Below, piece by piece: positions 28,620-38,824 of a stretch of 64,000 bases of DNA. The stretch is from Arthrobacter dokdonellae (GTDB lineage: Bacteria > Actinomycetota > Actinomycetes > Actinomycetales > Micrococcaceae): positions 2,480,001 to 2,544,000 of the forward strand of contig NZ_CP029642.1 of the NCBI RefSeq assembly GCF_003268655.1, read 5' to 3'. A model generated the notes under the pieces. It was given only the letters and a program-made list of their open reading frames with translations. It was not told the origin of the DNA and ran no database searches. The position numbers and the translations under genes were made by a program. Each line of letters opens with the position of its first letter. Position 1 is the stretch's first letter.

Positions 28620-30218
28620 TTGATTACGGTCCAAGACCTTGAGTTACGCGCCGGGGCGCGCCTGCTCATGGACGAAGTGTCATTTCGGATCGACAAGGGT
28701 GACAAGATCGGCCTGGTGGGGCGCAACGGTGCCGGCAAGACGACGCTGACCCGCGTGCTGGCCGGCGAGGGCCTGCCCGCCGGCGGCAAGGTCACCCGCA
28801 GCGGCGAGATCGGCTATCTGCCCCAGGATCCCCGCACCCCCGACATGGAGCAGCTGGCGAAGGACCGCATCCTGGCCGCCCGCGACCTGGACAAGGTCAT
28901 CACGAAGCTGCGCGCGGCAGAACATGACATGGCCAGCGAGGACAACAACGTCCGGGACAAGGCCATGCGCCGCTATGACCGGCTCGAGCAGGAGTTCCTG
29001 GCCGGCGGCGGCTACGCGGCCGAGGCCGAGGCAGCCGCCATCTCCTCCAACCTGGCCCTGCCGGAGCGCATCCTCAACCAGCCCCTGAAGACGCTCTCCG
29101 GCGGACAGCGGCGCCGGGTGGAGCTGGCCCGGATCCTGTTTTCCGGCGCCCAGACCATGCTCCTGGATGAGCCCACCAACCACCTCGACGCCGACTCGAT
29201 CGCCTGGCTGCGGGACTTCCTCAAGAGCCACCAGGGTGGGCTGATCGTGATCAGCCACGATACCGAGCTGCTCGAGGCCACGGTCAACAAGGTGTTCCAC
29301 CTGGACGCCAACCGGGCCACGATCGACCAGTACAACCTGGGCTGGAAGAAGTACCTGGCCCAGCGCGAGACGGATGAGCGGGCCCGGCGCCGGGAACGCG
29401 CCAACGCTGAAAAGAAGGCCGGCGTCCTCATGGACCAGGCCAACAAGATGCGCGCCAAGGCCACCAAGGCCGTGGCCGCGCAGAACATGGCCAAGCGCGC
29501 GGAACGGCTCCTTGCGGGTCTGGAGGACGTCCGCGCCCAGGACAAGGTCGCCGCACTGCGCTTCCCGGACCCGTCACCGTGCGGCAAGACCCCGCTGATG
29601 GCCGAGGGCCTGAGCAAGTCCTACGGTTCGCTGGAAATCTTCACCGACGTCAGCCTGGCGATCGACCGCGGCTCCAAGGTGGTCATCCTGGGCCTCAACG
29701 GTGCCGGCAAGACCACGCTGCTGCGCATGCTGGCCGGCGTCTCCCAGCCGGACACCGGGGAGATCATCCCCGGACACGGACTCAAGGTGGGCTACTACGC
29801 CCAGGAGCACGACACCCTGGACGTCACCCGGACGGTGCTGGAAAACATGCGCGCCTCCGCCGGGACCATGAACGACGCCGAGGTGCGCGGCATCCTCGGT
29901 TCCTTCCTGTTCTCGGGGGACGACGTCAACAAGCCCGCCGGGGTGCTCTCCGGCGGCGAAAAGACGCGCTTGGCCCTGGCCACGATTGTTGCGTCCTCGG
30001 CCAACGTGCTGCTGCTCGATGAACCCACCAACAACCTCGACCCGGCCAGCCGCGCCGAGATCCTGGGCGCCCTGAAGAACTACAGCGGCGCCGTCGTCCT
30101 GGTCAGCCACGACGAAGGTGCCGTGGAGGCGCTGGACCCCGAACGCGTGGTCCTGCTGCCCGACGGCGACGAGGACCTCTGGAGCCGGGACTACCTGGAC
30201 CTGATCACGCTGGCATGA
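28620..30218 (+). CDS. ABC-F family ATP-binding protein
   Basis: Soluble tandem ABC ATPase of the ABC-F type that acts on ribosomes, with no membrane part. The 532-residue protein has two nucleotide-binding domains: Walker A at about residues 36-43 and 359-366, each with an LSGGQ/LSGGE signature and LLDEPTNHLD or LLDEPTNNLD. They are joined by a Lys/Arg/Ala-rich linker near 245-300 that would enter the ribosome. The start is TTG 28620 after GAAAGG. Whether it is a housekeeping translation factor or gives antibiotic protection cannot be told; chromosomal context favours housekeeping. Confidence 0.93.
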   Translation: MITVQDLELRAGARLLMDEVSFRIDKGDKIGLVGRNGAGKTTLTRVLAGEGLPAGGKVTRSGEIGYLPQDPRTPDMEQLAKDRILAARDLDKVITKLRAAEHDMASEDNNVRDKAMRRYDRLEQEFLAGGGYAAEAEAAAISSNLALPERILNQPLKTLSGGQRRRVELARILFSGAQTMLLDEPTNHLDADSIAWLRDFLKSHQGGLIVISHDTELLEATVNKVFHLDANRATIDQYNLGWKKYLAQRETDERARRRERANAEKKAGVLMDQANKMRAKATKAVAAQNMAKRAERLLAGLEDVRAQDKVAALRFPDPSPCGKTPLMAEGLSKSYGSLEIFTDVSLAIDRGSKVVILGLNGAGKTTLLRMLAGVSQPDTGEIIPGHGLKVGYYAQEHDTLDVTRTVLENMRASAGTMNDAEVRGILGSFLFSGDDVNKPAGVLSGGEKTRLALATIVASSANVLLLDEPTNNLDPASRAEILGALKNYSGAVVLVSHDEGAVEALDPERVVLLPDGDEDLWSRDYLDLITLA

Positions 30219-30236
30219 GCCCCAGCCGCTCCACCC

Positions 30237-30728
30237 TCAGCGGACGGCCGTTGGCACGGCTCCGGTGACCCGTGCCAGGTCCGCATAGCTGATCGACAGC
30301 ATGGCCTGGTGGCTGCCGGCCCCGGCCCACAGGACGGGATGGCGTGCCAGCTCCGTGTCCAGGAAGGTGCGGATCGGGCGGGGGTGGCCCAGCGGGGCCA
30401 CCCCGCCCACCGGCTGTCCCGCGTGTTCGAGCACAAAGTCGGCGGTGGCGCGGGTGATCTTCGGCAGGCCGTGTTCGCGGGCCACGCGCTTCACGTCCAC
30501 CTTGGCGGCGCCACTGGCCAGGATCAGCAACGGCTCGCCGCCGCACTCAAAGATCAGGCTGTTTGCGATGGCGGCCACGTCGCAACCCAGGACTGCTGCC
30601 GCGGTCGCGGCCGTTGCGACCTTGTCGCCAACCACCACCACCGTGTCAGGCAGGCCGGCGGCCAGCAGCGCCGCCCTGACGTTTTCGACGACGGGGTCCA
30701 CGGTTTCTGCGTTCACATCGGTAGTCAC
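30237..30728 (-). CDS. YbaK/EbsC-type aminoacyl-tRNA deacylase
   Basis: The 163-residue protein belongs to the YbaK/ProX family that hydrolyses mischarged tRNA, usually Cys- or Ala-tRNA(Pro). Visible motifs are CDVAAIANSLIF near residue 50, the family Lys in a KVDVKRV segment near 76, and GGVAPLGHP near 107. The start is GTG 30728. It converges on the ABC-F gene with an 18-base gap. Confidence 0.88.
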   Translation of the reverse strand: MTTDVNAETVDPVVENVRAALLAAGLPDTVVVVGDKVATAATAAAVLGCDVAAIANSLIFECGGEPLLILASGAAKVDVKRVAREHGLPKITRATADFVLEHAGQPVGGVAPLGHPRPIRTFLDTELARHPVLWAGAGSHQAMLSISYADLARVTGAVPTAVR

Positions 30729-30778
30729 ACGGCCCAGTCTATGACGCCGCCAGCCGGCATTGGCGGCCGCCACAGGCG

Positions 30779-31672
30779 CTAAAAGCCCTGTGAATCCAGA
30801 AGCGCGTCCTCTTCCTCTTCGGCCGTGGGGCGGGCACCGGGCTTGCGCACCTTCCTGGTGGGCCGCGGGTGGAACGCCGAGCCGCGTCCATAGACTTCCT
30901 CGACAGGGACGCCGGATTCCGCGGCTTCCATCGCGTCATACTCGTCGTTGCGTCGCTGCATGCGCGCTGCATAGCCAAAGCCCACAAACGCCAGGACGCC
31001 AAAGCAGATCCACTGCAGCGCATAGCTGAGGTGGGAGCCCGGATCGATGGACGGTGCGGGGAACGGGGTGGGATTGACGGCGGCGGCGGGTGACTCGCTG
31101 GCCAGCTGGCCGTACGCGCCGGTCTTGATCGGGTAGCTGAGCTGGGAGGCATAGTCGTTCAGCTCGATGGAGGCGATCTGCCCGGCGGGCGCACCGCGAT
31201 CCAGCTTGGGCTCGGGCGGCCTCAGCCTGGCCACCACCGTCACCTCGCCGGACTGCGGCTGGGGCACGGAATCCGGGTGCCCGGGAACCTTGTTGCCAAT
31301 GGGCAGCCACCCGCGGTCGATGATCACCGTGTCGCCATTGTCCAGCTTCAGCGGCACCAGGACCTCGTAGCCGGGCGCGCCGTTCAGGGGCCGGTTGCGG
31401 ACCACCCGCTGGTCCGCCGTCAGGTAGGTCCCCCTCATGGCGACCGGCGTCCATTCCTTGGCGGCGTCCAAGTGCTCGAAGTTGCCTTTCAGCGACTGGT
31501 AGGCCACCGGGGCTGCCGAATAGTTGGCCGTGATCTTGGCGATGCCGGCCATGGTGTCGTTGTTTCGGTTCATCTGCCAGTTGCCCAGTGCCACACAGGC
31601 AATGGCAAATACCACGGCCACCACGAAGTAGCCGGCCCACTTGCTGGAAAAAAGGAACTTGTACGTTTTCAT
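30779..31672 (-). CDS. SURF1-family cytochrome oxidase assembly protein
   Basis: Membrane protein that helps insert heme A during aa3 oxidase assembly. The 297-residue protein has two transmembrane helices (about 12-32 and 220-242) flanking an extracytoplasmic domain. The family motifs GNWQMNRN, RPLNGAPGYEVLVPL and IIDRGWLP are clear. The C-terminal tail is charged, with an E-rich stretch. It fits functionally with ctaA/ctaB in the same window, though not in the same operon. Confidence 0.92.
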   Translation of the reverse strand: MKTYKFLFSSKWAGYFVVAVVFAIACVALGNWQMNRNNDTMAGIAKITANYSAAPVAYQSLKGNFEHLDAAKEWTPVAMRGTYLTADQRVVRNRPLNGAPGYEVLVPLKLDNGDTVIIDRGWLPIGNKVPGHPDSVPQPQSGEVTVVARLRPPEPKLDRGAPAGQIASIELNDYASQLSYPIKTGAYGQLASESPAAAVNPTPFPAPSIDPGSHLSYALQWICFGVLAFVGFGYAARMQRRNDEYDAMEAAESGVPVEEVYGRGSAFHPRPTRKVRKPGARPTAEEEEDALLDSQGF

Positions 31673-31675
31673 GGA

Positions 31676-31905
31676 TCAGGCGGGTCCCTCGGATGTCATG
31701 GGCAGGGTTTCCTTCCACAGCGACCGCTCCTGGAGGTAGTCCTGGAGCCAGGTGGCGTGGTCGTCGCATGCCAGCCAGACCTTGCGCCGTTCCGGCGCGT
31801 GGATTTTGGGGTTGTTCCACAACAACCGGGTTGTGGCCGTGTTTCGGCACCCCTTACGGGAGCAGATCGCCTCCGCCGGATCGGGTACGGTCATGCCCAA
31901 CACGT

Positions 31906-31909
<4 letters not shown>
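31676..31909 (-). CDS. Small conserved zinc-binding-like actinobacterial protein
   Basis: The 77-residue protein has a C16-x4-C21 pair (ICSRKGCRNTAT) and a C-x2-H near residue 48 (WLACDDHATWL), giving a probable single zinc site. Related proteins are common in actinobacteria and are sometimes misannotated as acetone carboxylase. No function is known to me. It is coupled to the DUF3099 gene by an ATGA overlap and lies 3 bases before surf1, so all three are one operon. Confidence 0.8.
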
Positions 31910-33246
<1,337 letters not shown>

Positions 33247-33289
33247 GCCCCGCACTTCACGCCACCATTTGAGAAACGAAGGAATGTTT

Positions 33290-34030
33290 ATGGGAAAGCT
33301 TGACGGAAAGACAGCAATCGTTACAGGATCCTCACGGGGAGTGGGAGCCGACGTGGCCAAATTCCTCGCCGCGGAAGGCGCGGCGGTGGTGGTCAACTAC
33401 CGCCAGAAGGCGCCGCGGGCCAACAAGGTGGTCGCCCAGATCACCGAGGCCGGAGGCCGCGCGGTGGCCGTCGGCGCCGATCTGACCACGCAGGAAGGCG
33501 TGCAGTCGCTGGTCAGCGCCGCCATGGAGAACTACGGTTCGCTGGACCTGGTGGTCCTCAACGCCTCCGGCGGCATGGAAAGCGGCATGGCGGAGAACTA
33601 CGCGCTGAAGCTCAACCGCGACGCCCAGGTCAACCTGCTCAACGCGGCGCTGCCCCTCATGAAGGCCGGGTCACGTGTGGTGTTCGTCACCAGCCACCAG
33701 GCCCACTTCATCGAGACCGTGCCCACCATGCCCGAATACGAGCCCGTTGCCAGAAGCAAGCGCGCCGGCGAGGACGCGCTGCGCGCCCTGATCCCCAACC
33801 TTGCCGAAGAGGACATCTCGCTGGTGGTGGTTTCCGGCGACATGATCGAAGGCACCGTGACGGCGACCCTGCTGGACCGCGCCAACCCGGGCGCCATCGA
33901 GGCCCGCCGTGCCGAGGCCGGCCGGCTGTACTCCGTGGCCGAGTTCGCGGCGGAAATCGCCACCATGGCCACGGCCGACGTCGAAACCGGTCACACCGAG
34001 TACGTGGGCGGCGCCGACTACTTCAAGTAG
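33290..34030 (+). CDS. Short-chain dehydrogenase-like protein lacking the canonical Tyr
   Basis: A 246-residue SDR fold with TGSSRGVG near residue 12 and NASGG near 91. The normal YxxxK is replaced by V153-ARSK157, and the nearest Tyr is Y150, three residues early. Activity may therefore be altered or absent. ATG 33290 has GAAGGA six bases upstream. An earlier in-frame ATG at 33269 and another at 33284 are less well placed. It probably shares a transcript with fabG and ends at a hairpin facing serB. Confidence 0.85.
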   Translation: MGKLDGKTAIVTGSSRGVGADVAKFLAAEGAAVVVNYRQKAPRANKVVAQITEAGGRAVAVGADLTTQEGVQSLVSAAMENYGSLDLVVLNASGGMESGMAENYALKLNRDAQVNLLNAALPLMKAGSRVVFVTSHQAHFIETVPTMPEYEPVARSKRAGEDALRALIPNLAEEDISLVVVSGDMIEGTVTATLLDRANPGAIEARRAEAGRLYSVAEFAAEIATMATADVETGHTEYVGGADYFK

Positions 34031-34053
34031 GCCCGCCGGCGAGCGGGCGGGCC
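34030..34053. terminator. Hairpin between convergent SDR and serB
   Basis: GGCCCGCC (34030-34037) pairs with GGCGGGCC (34046-34053) around an eight-base loop. There is no U-tract, and it lies in the 40-base gap between two convergent gene ends. Confidence 0.5.
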
Positions 34054-34070
34054 CTCCGCCCCGGGAGTCG

Positions 34071-34976
34071 CTACTCGCCGGGGATCCCGGCCAGGACCAG
34101 CGCCACGTCCAGGTTGGGCAGGTTGATCTGCGCGTCCGCGACGGCCCGGACCGCCGGCTTGGCGTTGAAGGCCACACCGAGGGCCGCGGCCGCCATCATG
34201 TCCAAATCGTTCGCGCCGTCGCCGATCGCCATGGTGGCGCCCTGGCCGATGCCGGCCTTGGCGCTCCAGGCCCGCAGCGAGGCGGCCTTCGCGGCACGGT
34301 CGACGACGGCGCCGGAGACCTTGCCGGTCAGCCGGCCGTCGATGATTTCCAGGTCGTTGGCCAGGGCAAAGTCCAGCCCCAACTTCGCGGCGAGCGGGGC
34401 AAGGATTTGGGAAAACCCGCCGGAAACCGCCGCCACGGTGTGCCCGGCGGCCTTGGCCTGCGTCACCAGCCGCTCCGCTCCCACCGAGAGCTTGACCTTG
34501 CGGCCGACCTCGGCCAGCACGCTCTCCGGCAGCCCGGCCAGCGTCGCCACGCGGTGGTGCAGGCTCTGCGCGAAGTCCAGCTCGCCGCGCATCGCCGCCG
34601 CGGTCACCTTCGCCACCTCGGCCTCCGTGCCGGCGTGGGAGGCCAGCAGTTCGATGACCTCCTGCTGGATCAGCGTGGAGTCGACGTCCATGATGATGAA
34701 CTTCCGCTCCGCCGTCCGCAGCGTGTCCGGCACGACGGCGGTGTCCACGTTCTCGACCGGCGCGGCGGCGAGGGCCGCGCGCAGGCGGGCAACGGCGTCG
34801 CCCTTGTCACTTCCAACCGAGGCCAGGGCAAAGGTGGCACAGTCAAAGCCGGGGTGGCTCTCGCGGGACTCCGCGCCCACCTCGAACCCGTTGGCCGCCA
34901 GCACGGAGCGGACCTGGCGGAGGGAAGCATGGGGGAGCGTCGGGCCGTAGCTGACCGCGGTAAAAGTGGAGGGCAT
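34071..34976 (-). CDS. serB: Phosphoserine phosphatase
   Basis: HAD-superfamily enzyme, last step of serine synthesis. The 301-residue protein has an N-terminal ACT-like regulatory part (about 1-85). The HAD motif I, IMDVDSTLIQQE, is at about 94-105, motif II is VAAVSGGFS near 186, and motif III/IV is AIGDGANDLDMM near 250. The N-terminal extension is longer than in the minimal enzymes and suggests feedback control. It converges on the SDR gene. Confidence 0.94.
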   Translation of the reverse strand: MPSTFTAVSYGPTLPHASLRQVRSVLAANGFEVGAESRESHPGFDCATFALASVGSDKGDAVARLRAALAAAPVENVDTAVVPDTLRTAERKFIIMDVDSTLIQQEVIELLASHAGTEAEVAKVTAAAMRGELDFAQSLHHRVATLAGLPESVLAEVGRKVKLSVGAERLVTQAKAAGHTVAAVSGGFSQILAPLAAKLGLDFALANDLEIIDGRLTGKVSGAVVDRAAKAASLRAWSAKAGIGQGATMAIGDGANDLDMMAAAALGVAFNAKPAVRAVADAQINLPNLDVALVLAGIPGE

Positions 34977-35086
34977 GGGCTGATTCTATCCAAGGGCGCC
35001 TCCGCAGGGCGCACCGCCCGCACCCGCCGCCCGGTTCACGCGCGCGGTTCGCGCTGGCTGGCCCGCGTGCCATAGGCTCATTGCTT

Positions 35087-35872
35087 ATGAGTGAAGTCTT
35101 GGGTTTGGCCGGTGTCAGCGTGGTCCGCGGCACCAAAACATTGTTGGATTCCGTCGATTGGCGCGTGGCCGACGGCGAACGCTGGGTGGTCCTGGGGCCC
35201 AACGGGGCAGGCAAGAGCACGCTGTTGCAGATCGCGGGGGCGCGCATGCACCCCACGCGCGGGGTGGCGGGCATCCTGGATGAAGTCCTGGGCGCCGTCG
35301 ACGTGTTCGAGCTGCGTCCACGGATCGGCTTGGCGTCCGCCACGCTGGCCGGCCAGATACCGGAGCACGAAAAGGTCCTCAACGTGGTGGTCACGGCGTC
35401 CTACGGCGTCACCGGCCGCTGGCGCGAGGCCTACGAGCGCGACGACGAGCGGCGCGCCTTCCGCCTGCTTGAGGACTGGGGCATGTCCACGTTCCTGAAC
35501 CGCCCGTTTGCCTCGCTCAGCGAGGGGGAACGCAAGCGCGTCCAGATTGCCCGCGCCCTCATGAGCGACCCCGAACTGCTGCTGCTCGACGAGCCCGGAG
35601 CCGGCCTTGACCTGGCCGGCCGGGAAGACCTGGTCCGCCGCCTCGGTGAACTGGCGGCCGATCCGTTTGCACCGTGCACCGTGCTTGTCACCCACCACCT
35701 GGAGGAAGTCCCCCCGGGATTCACCCACGCCCTGCTGCTGCGCGACGGCGGCATCGTGGCACAGGGTCCCATCGACACCGTGCTGACGGAAGAACACCTC
35801 AGCGCCACGTTCGGCCTGCCGCTCACCGTCACCCGCAACGGCGGCCGCTACGCGGCAACGGCACGCCACTAG
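35087..35872 (+). CDS. ABC transporter ATP-binding protein without partner
   Basis: A 261-residue single ABC ATPase with Walker A GPNGAGKST near residue 39, signature LSEGERKRVQIARAL near 141, and Walker B LLLLDEPGAGLD. The switch His is in VTHHLEEVPPG. The VTHHLEEVP feature is typical of ModF/PhrA-like solitary ATPases and YlmA-type proteins. No permease gene is adjacent. The start is ATG 35087; TTG 35081 in frame is possible. Confidence 0.88.
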   Translation: MSEVLGLAGVSVVRGTKTLLDSVDWRVADGERWVVLGPNGAGKSTLLQIAGARMHPTRGVAGILDEVLGAVDVFELRPRIGLASATLAGQIPEHEKVLNVVVTASYGVTGRWREAYERDDERRAFRLLEDWGMSTFLNRPFASLSEGERKRVQIARALMSDPELLLLDEPGAGLDLAGREDLVRRLGELAADPFAPCTVLVTHHLEEVPPGFTHALLLRDGGIVAQGPIDTVLTEEHLSATFGLPLTVTRNGGRYAATARH

Positions 35873-35924
35873 CGGTGCTGCCATCGTCAGTGCCCGGCCG
35901 CCCGGGAGCGGGGACTACCGGCGC

Positions 35925-36740
35925 ATGATCATCCAGCTTGAGGATCCGGCCGATCCGCGGGTCAGCGACTACACCTCCCTGACCGACGTCCAGCTGCGCA
36001 AGGTCCGCGAACCCGCCGAAGGCATGTACATCGCCGAAAGCTCGCGGGTCCTGCGCCGCGCGCTGGAGGCCGGACATGTGCCCCGTTCGTTCTTCATGGC
36101 GCGTAAATGGCTGCCGGAGCTCGCGGACGTCATCGACGCGCACCCGGACGTCCCCGCCTTTGTGGGCACGGCGGGCATGCTCGAGGACATCACCGGCTTC
36201 CACCTCCACCGGGGGGCCATGGCCGCCATGCAACGGCCTGCCGCTGCGGACATTCCCACCCTGTTGGCGGATGCACGGCGCGTGGCCGTCCTTGAGGACA
36301 TCGTGGACCACACGAACATCGGCGCCATCTTCCGGTCCGCAGCGGCCCTGGGCGTGGATGCGGTGCTGGTCAGCCCGCGCTGCGGCGACCCGCTGTACCG
36401 GCGCAGCATCCGGGTCAGCATGGGCGCCGTCTTCCAGGTGCCCTGGGCACGCCTGCCGGCATGGCCGGAGGGCATGGACATGCTGCGGTCGGCCGGATTT
36501 ACGACGGCGGCCCTGGCACTGAAGCCCGATTCGCTTTCCATCCAGCAACTTGCCGCCCGCCACGATGAAAGGCTCGCGCTCATCCTGGGCACCGAGGGCG
36601 AAGGGCTGGGTGCCCAAACGGTGGCGGACGCGGACCACACCGTCATGATCCCCATGTACGCCGGGGTGGACTCGCTCAATGTCGCGGCCGCCAGCGCGGT
36701 GGCCTTCTTCGCCACCCAGGCGGCCGGCACAGGCGGGTAG
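35925..36740 (+). CDS. SpoU/TrmH-family RNA methyltransferase
   Basis: Probable 2'-O-ribose methyltransferase of rRNA or tRNA using S-adenosylmethionine. The 271-residue protein has an N-terminal substrate-binding region and the SPOUT knot motifs DHTNIGAIFRSAAALG near residue 127, LILGTEGEGL near 220 and MIPMYAGVDSLNVAAASAV near 243. The exact nucleotide target cannot be read. It begins 52 bases after the ABC gene. Confidence 0.92.
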   Translation: MIIQLEDPADPRVSDYTSLTDVQLRKVREPAEGMYIAESSRVLRRALEAGHVPRSFFMARKWLPELADVIDAHPDVPAFVGTAGMLEDITGFHLHRGAMAAMQRPAAADIPTLLADARRVAVLEDIVDHTNIGAIFRSAAALGVDAVLVSPRCGDPLYRRSIRVSMGAVFQVPWARLPAWPEGMDMLRSAGFTTAALALKPDSLSIQQLAARHDERLALILGTEGEGLGAQTVADADHTVMIPMYAGVDSLNVAAASAVAFFATQAAGTGG

Positions 36741-36749
36741 GCTGGCAGC

Positions 36750-37208
36750 ATGAAAATTGGCGACGTGGTGGCGGACTTCGAACTGCCGGACCAGCACGGC
36801 ACGCCCCGGAGGCTCTCCGCACTTGCCGCCGGCGGGCCGTTGGTCATCTTCTTCTACCCTTTGGCCGGCAGCGGCGGCTGCACCCGGGAGGCCTGCCACT
36901 TCCGGGACCTGGAGCCGAAATTTTCCGCCGTCGGCGCCTCGGTCGTGGGCATCAGCACCGATTCCGTGGAAAGGCAGCTGGCCTTCGCCACGGAAAACCA
37001 CTTCGGCTACCCGCTCCTGAGCGACGCCGGCGGGCAGGTCACGGAACAGTTTGGCGTGCGCCGCCACCTGCTGGCAAGGACCCTGCCCACCAAGCGCGCC
37101 ACGTTCATCGTGGACCCGGCACTGGTGGTGCGCTTCCAAAAATCCAGCGAGACAAACATGGACGTCCACGCCGACGGCGCCCTTGCCGCGCTGCGCACGC
37201 TTGGCTGA
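36750..37208 (+). CDS. Peroxiredoxin (BCP/PrxQ-like)
   Basis: Thiol peroxidase that reduces peroxides. The 152-residue protein has peroxidatic C44 and resolving C49 in SGGCTREACHFRD, the PrxQ spacing. The usual active-site Thr of the PxxxTxxC motif is Ser41 here, a tolerated change. The thioredoxin-fold FFYPLAG segment is intact. It begins 9 bases after the methyltransferase gene. Confidence 0.92.
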   Translation: MKIGDVVADFELPDQHGTPRRLSALAAGGPLVIFFYPLAGSGGCTREACHFRDLEPKFSAVGASVVGISTDSVERQLAFATENHFGYPLLSDAGGQVTEQFGVRRHLLARTLPTKRATFIVDPALVVRFQKSSETNMDVHADGALAALRTLG

Positions 37209-37336
37209 ACCTGGCGGCGCGTCCGGGTCCGGCTTGGAATAAACGCCCTGCAACCGGTAAAGTTTACAGCTGGCCCGTGTGGCCATAACATTCATCAGTC
37301 TGGCAAAAACCAGACGATCACATTCAGAGGTAAACC

Positions 37337-37591
37337 GTGAAGCAGAACACCCACCCCAAGTACGAAGCCATCGTCTTTAACGACCTGGCCTCCGGTACCA
37401 AGTTCCTGACGCGCTCCACCGCGAAGTCGAACAAGACCATCGAGTGGGAAGACGGCAACACCTACCCGGTCATCGACGTCGAAATCTCCTCCGAGTCGCA
37501 CCCGTTCTACACGGGCAAGCAGCGCATCATGGACAGCGCCGGGCGCGTCGAGCGGTTCAACGCCCGCTTCGCAGGCTTCGGCAAGAAGTAA
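37337..37591 (+). CDS. rpmE2: 50S ribosomal protein bL31 type B (zinc-free paralogue)
   Basis: The 84-residue protein starts with GTG after AGAGG and has [19 protein letters not shown], the signature of type-B L31. It lacks the CxxC zinc motif of the type-A form, and such copies usually replace the zinc protein under zinc limitation through Zur. I see no clear Zur box in the 128 bases upstream. A 17-bp hairpin closes the transcript. Confidence 0.95.
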   Translation: MKQNTHPKYEAIVFNDLASGTKFLTRSTAKSNKTIEWEDGNTYPVIDVEISSESHPFYTGKQRIMDSAGRVERFNARFAGFGKK

Positions 37592-37627
37592 GCGCTTCTT
37601 CTTTTCGGTTTCATCCAAGGTTTTATC

Positions 37628-37665
37628 CACGGCAGGCCCGCACCGCCCGGTGCGGGCCTGCCGTG
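37628..37665 (+). terminator. Hairpin terminator after rpmE2
   Basis: A perfect 17-bp stem (37628-37644 with 37649-37665) closes the loop GCCC. The right side lacks a U-run but contains CTTAAAT. Upstream of the stem lies TTTTATCCA. Confidence 0.75.
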
Positions 37666-37762
37666 CTTAAATCCAGGGTCCAATCCCGGCGCGTGATTCC
37701 ACGGCCACCCAGCGTGGCGCCAGGTTTTGCGCCACCGGCGCATTAGTTGGGAAACTAAGGTC

Positions 37763-38824
37763 ATGGCAACGCACATGCACGGTGAATACAAGGTCCACGG
37801 CGGCAAACTGGTGGTGGTGGACTTGGATGTCGCCGACGGGAAGCTCGCGGACGTCTCCGTCAGCGGCGACTTTTTCCTGGAACCTGACGAGGCCCTGGAC
37901 AGCATCAACGGCGCGCTGACCGGGTTGGCCGCCGACGTGGCGGCACCCAAGCTGGCCGCCGCCATCACCGCGGCCCTGCCGGACGGCGTCGTCCTGTTTG
38001 GATTTTCGGCCCAGGCCGTGGCCGTGGCCGTACGGCGCGCCTTGTCCAAGGCCACCGGCTGGCTTGACCATGAATGGGACATCATCGGCCCCACGGTCCT
38101 GCCCACGGCGGTCAATGTGGCCCTCGACGAGGTATTGTCCGAGGAGGTCGGCGCCGGGCGGCGCAACCCAACGCTGCGCTTCTGGGACTGGAACGAGCCT
38201 TCCGTGGTGATCGGCAGCTTCCAGTCCGTGCGCAATGAGCTGGACCCGGCCGGCGTCGAACGGTATGGCATCAACGTGGTGCGGCGAATCAGCGGCGGCG
38301 GGGCCATGTTCATGGAGGCGGGCAACTGCATCACCTATTCGCTCTATGTCCCGCAGAGCCTGGTGGACGGTCTCAGCTTTGAAGACTCCTACAAGTTCCT
38401 GGACAGCTGGGTCATGGCCGCGCTGGAATCCATCGGTGTGGAGGCCTTTTACGTGCCCCTGAACGACATCGCCACCGACCAGGGCAAGATCGGCGGCGCC
38501 GCCCAGAAGCGCCTGAGCAACGGCGGCCTTCTCCACCATGTCACCATGAGCTATGACATCGACGCCGACAAAATGGTGGAAGTCCTGCGGATCGGCCAGG
38601 AAAAACTCTCCGACAAGGGGACCCGCTCGGCCAAAAAGCGAGTTGATCCCCTGCGGCGGCAGACGGGCTTGGCGCGGCGGGAAATCCTGGAACGCATGAT
38701 GGAGACATTCACGGCACGCTACAGCGCATCCCGGTCGGAGCTGACGGAGCACGAACTGGCCGAGGCCGCCCGCCGCGTGACCACCAAGTTTGGCACGCCG
38801 GCATGGCTCAACAGGATCCCGTGA
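37763..38824 (+). CDS. Lipoate-protein ligase with accessory domain at the N-terminus
   Basis: Attaches lipoate or octanoate to E2/GcvH proteins. Residues 1-95 resemble the small accessory domain that normally lies at the C-terminus of LplA. Residues 105-350 are the catalytic BPL/LPL domain, with RRISGGGAMF at 174-183 and the adenylate Lys in GKIGGAAQKR near 242, followed by HHVTMSYDID. The domain order is therefore inverted relative to E. coli LplA. ATG 37763 follows AAGG. It overlaps the next gene by four bases. Confidence 0.9.
   Translation: MATHMHGEYKVHGGKLVVVDLDVADGKLADVSVSGDFFLEPDEALDSINGALTGLAADVAAPKLAAAITAALPDGVVLFGFSAQAVAVAVRRALSKATGWLDHEWDIIGPTVLPTAVNVALDEVLSEEVGAGRRNPTLRFWDWNEPSVVIGSFQSVRNELDPAGVERYGINVVRRISGGGAMFMEAGNCITYSLYVPQSLVDGLSFEDSYKFLDSWVMAALESIGVEAFYVPLNDIATDQGKIGGAAQKRLSNGGLLHHVTMSYDIDADKMVEVLRIGQEKLSDKGTRSAKKRVDPLRRQTGLARREILERMMETFTARYSASRSELTEHELAEAARRVTTKFGTPAWLNRIP

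Noticed and set aside
30219..30236. Terminator in the 18-base gap between ABC-F and YbaK genes
   Set aside because: Only a five-base CCGCT/AGCGG pairing is visible, too weak to report.
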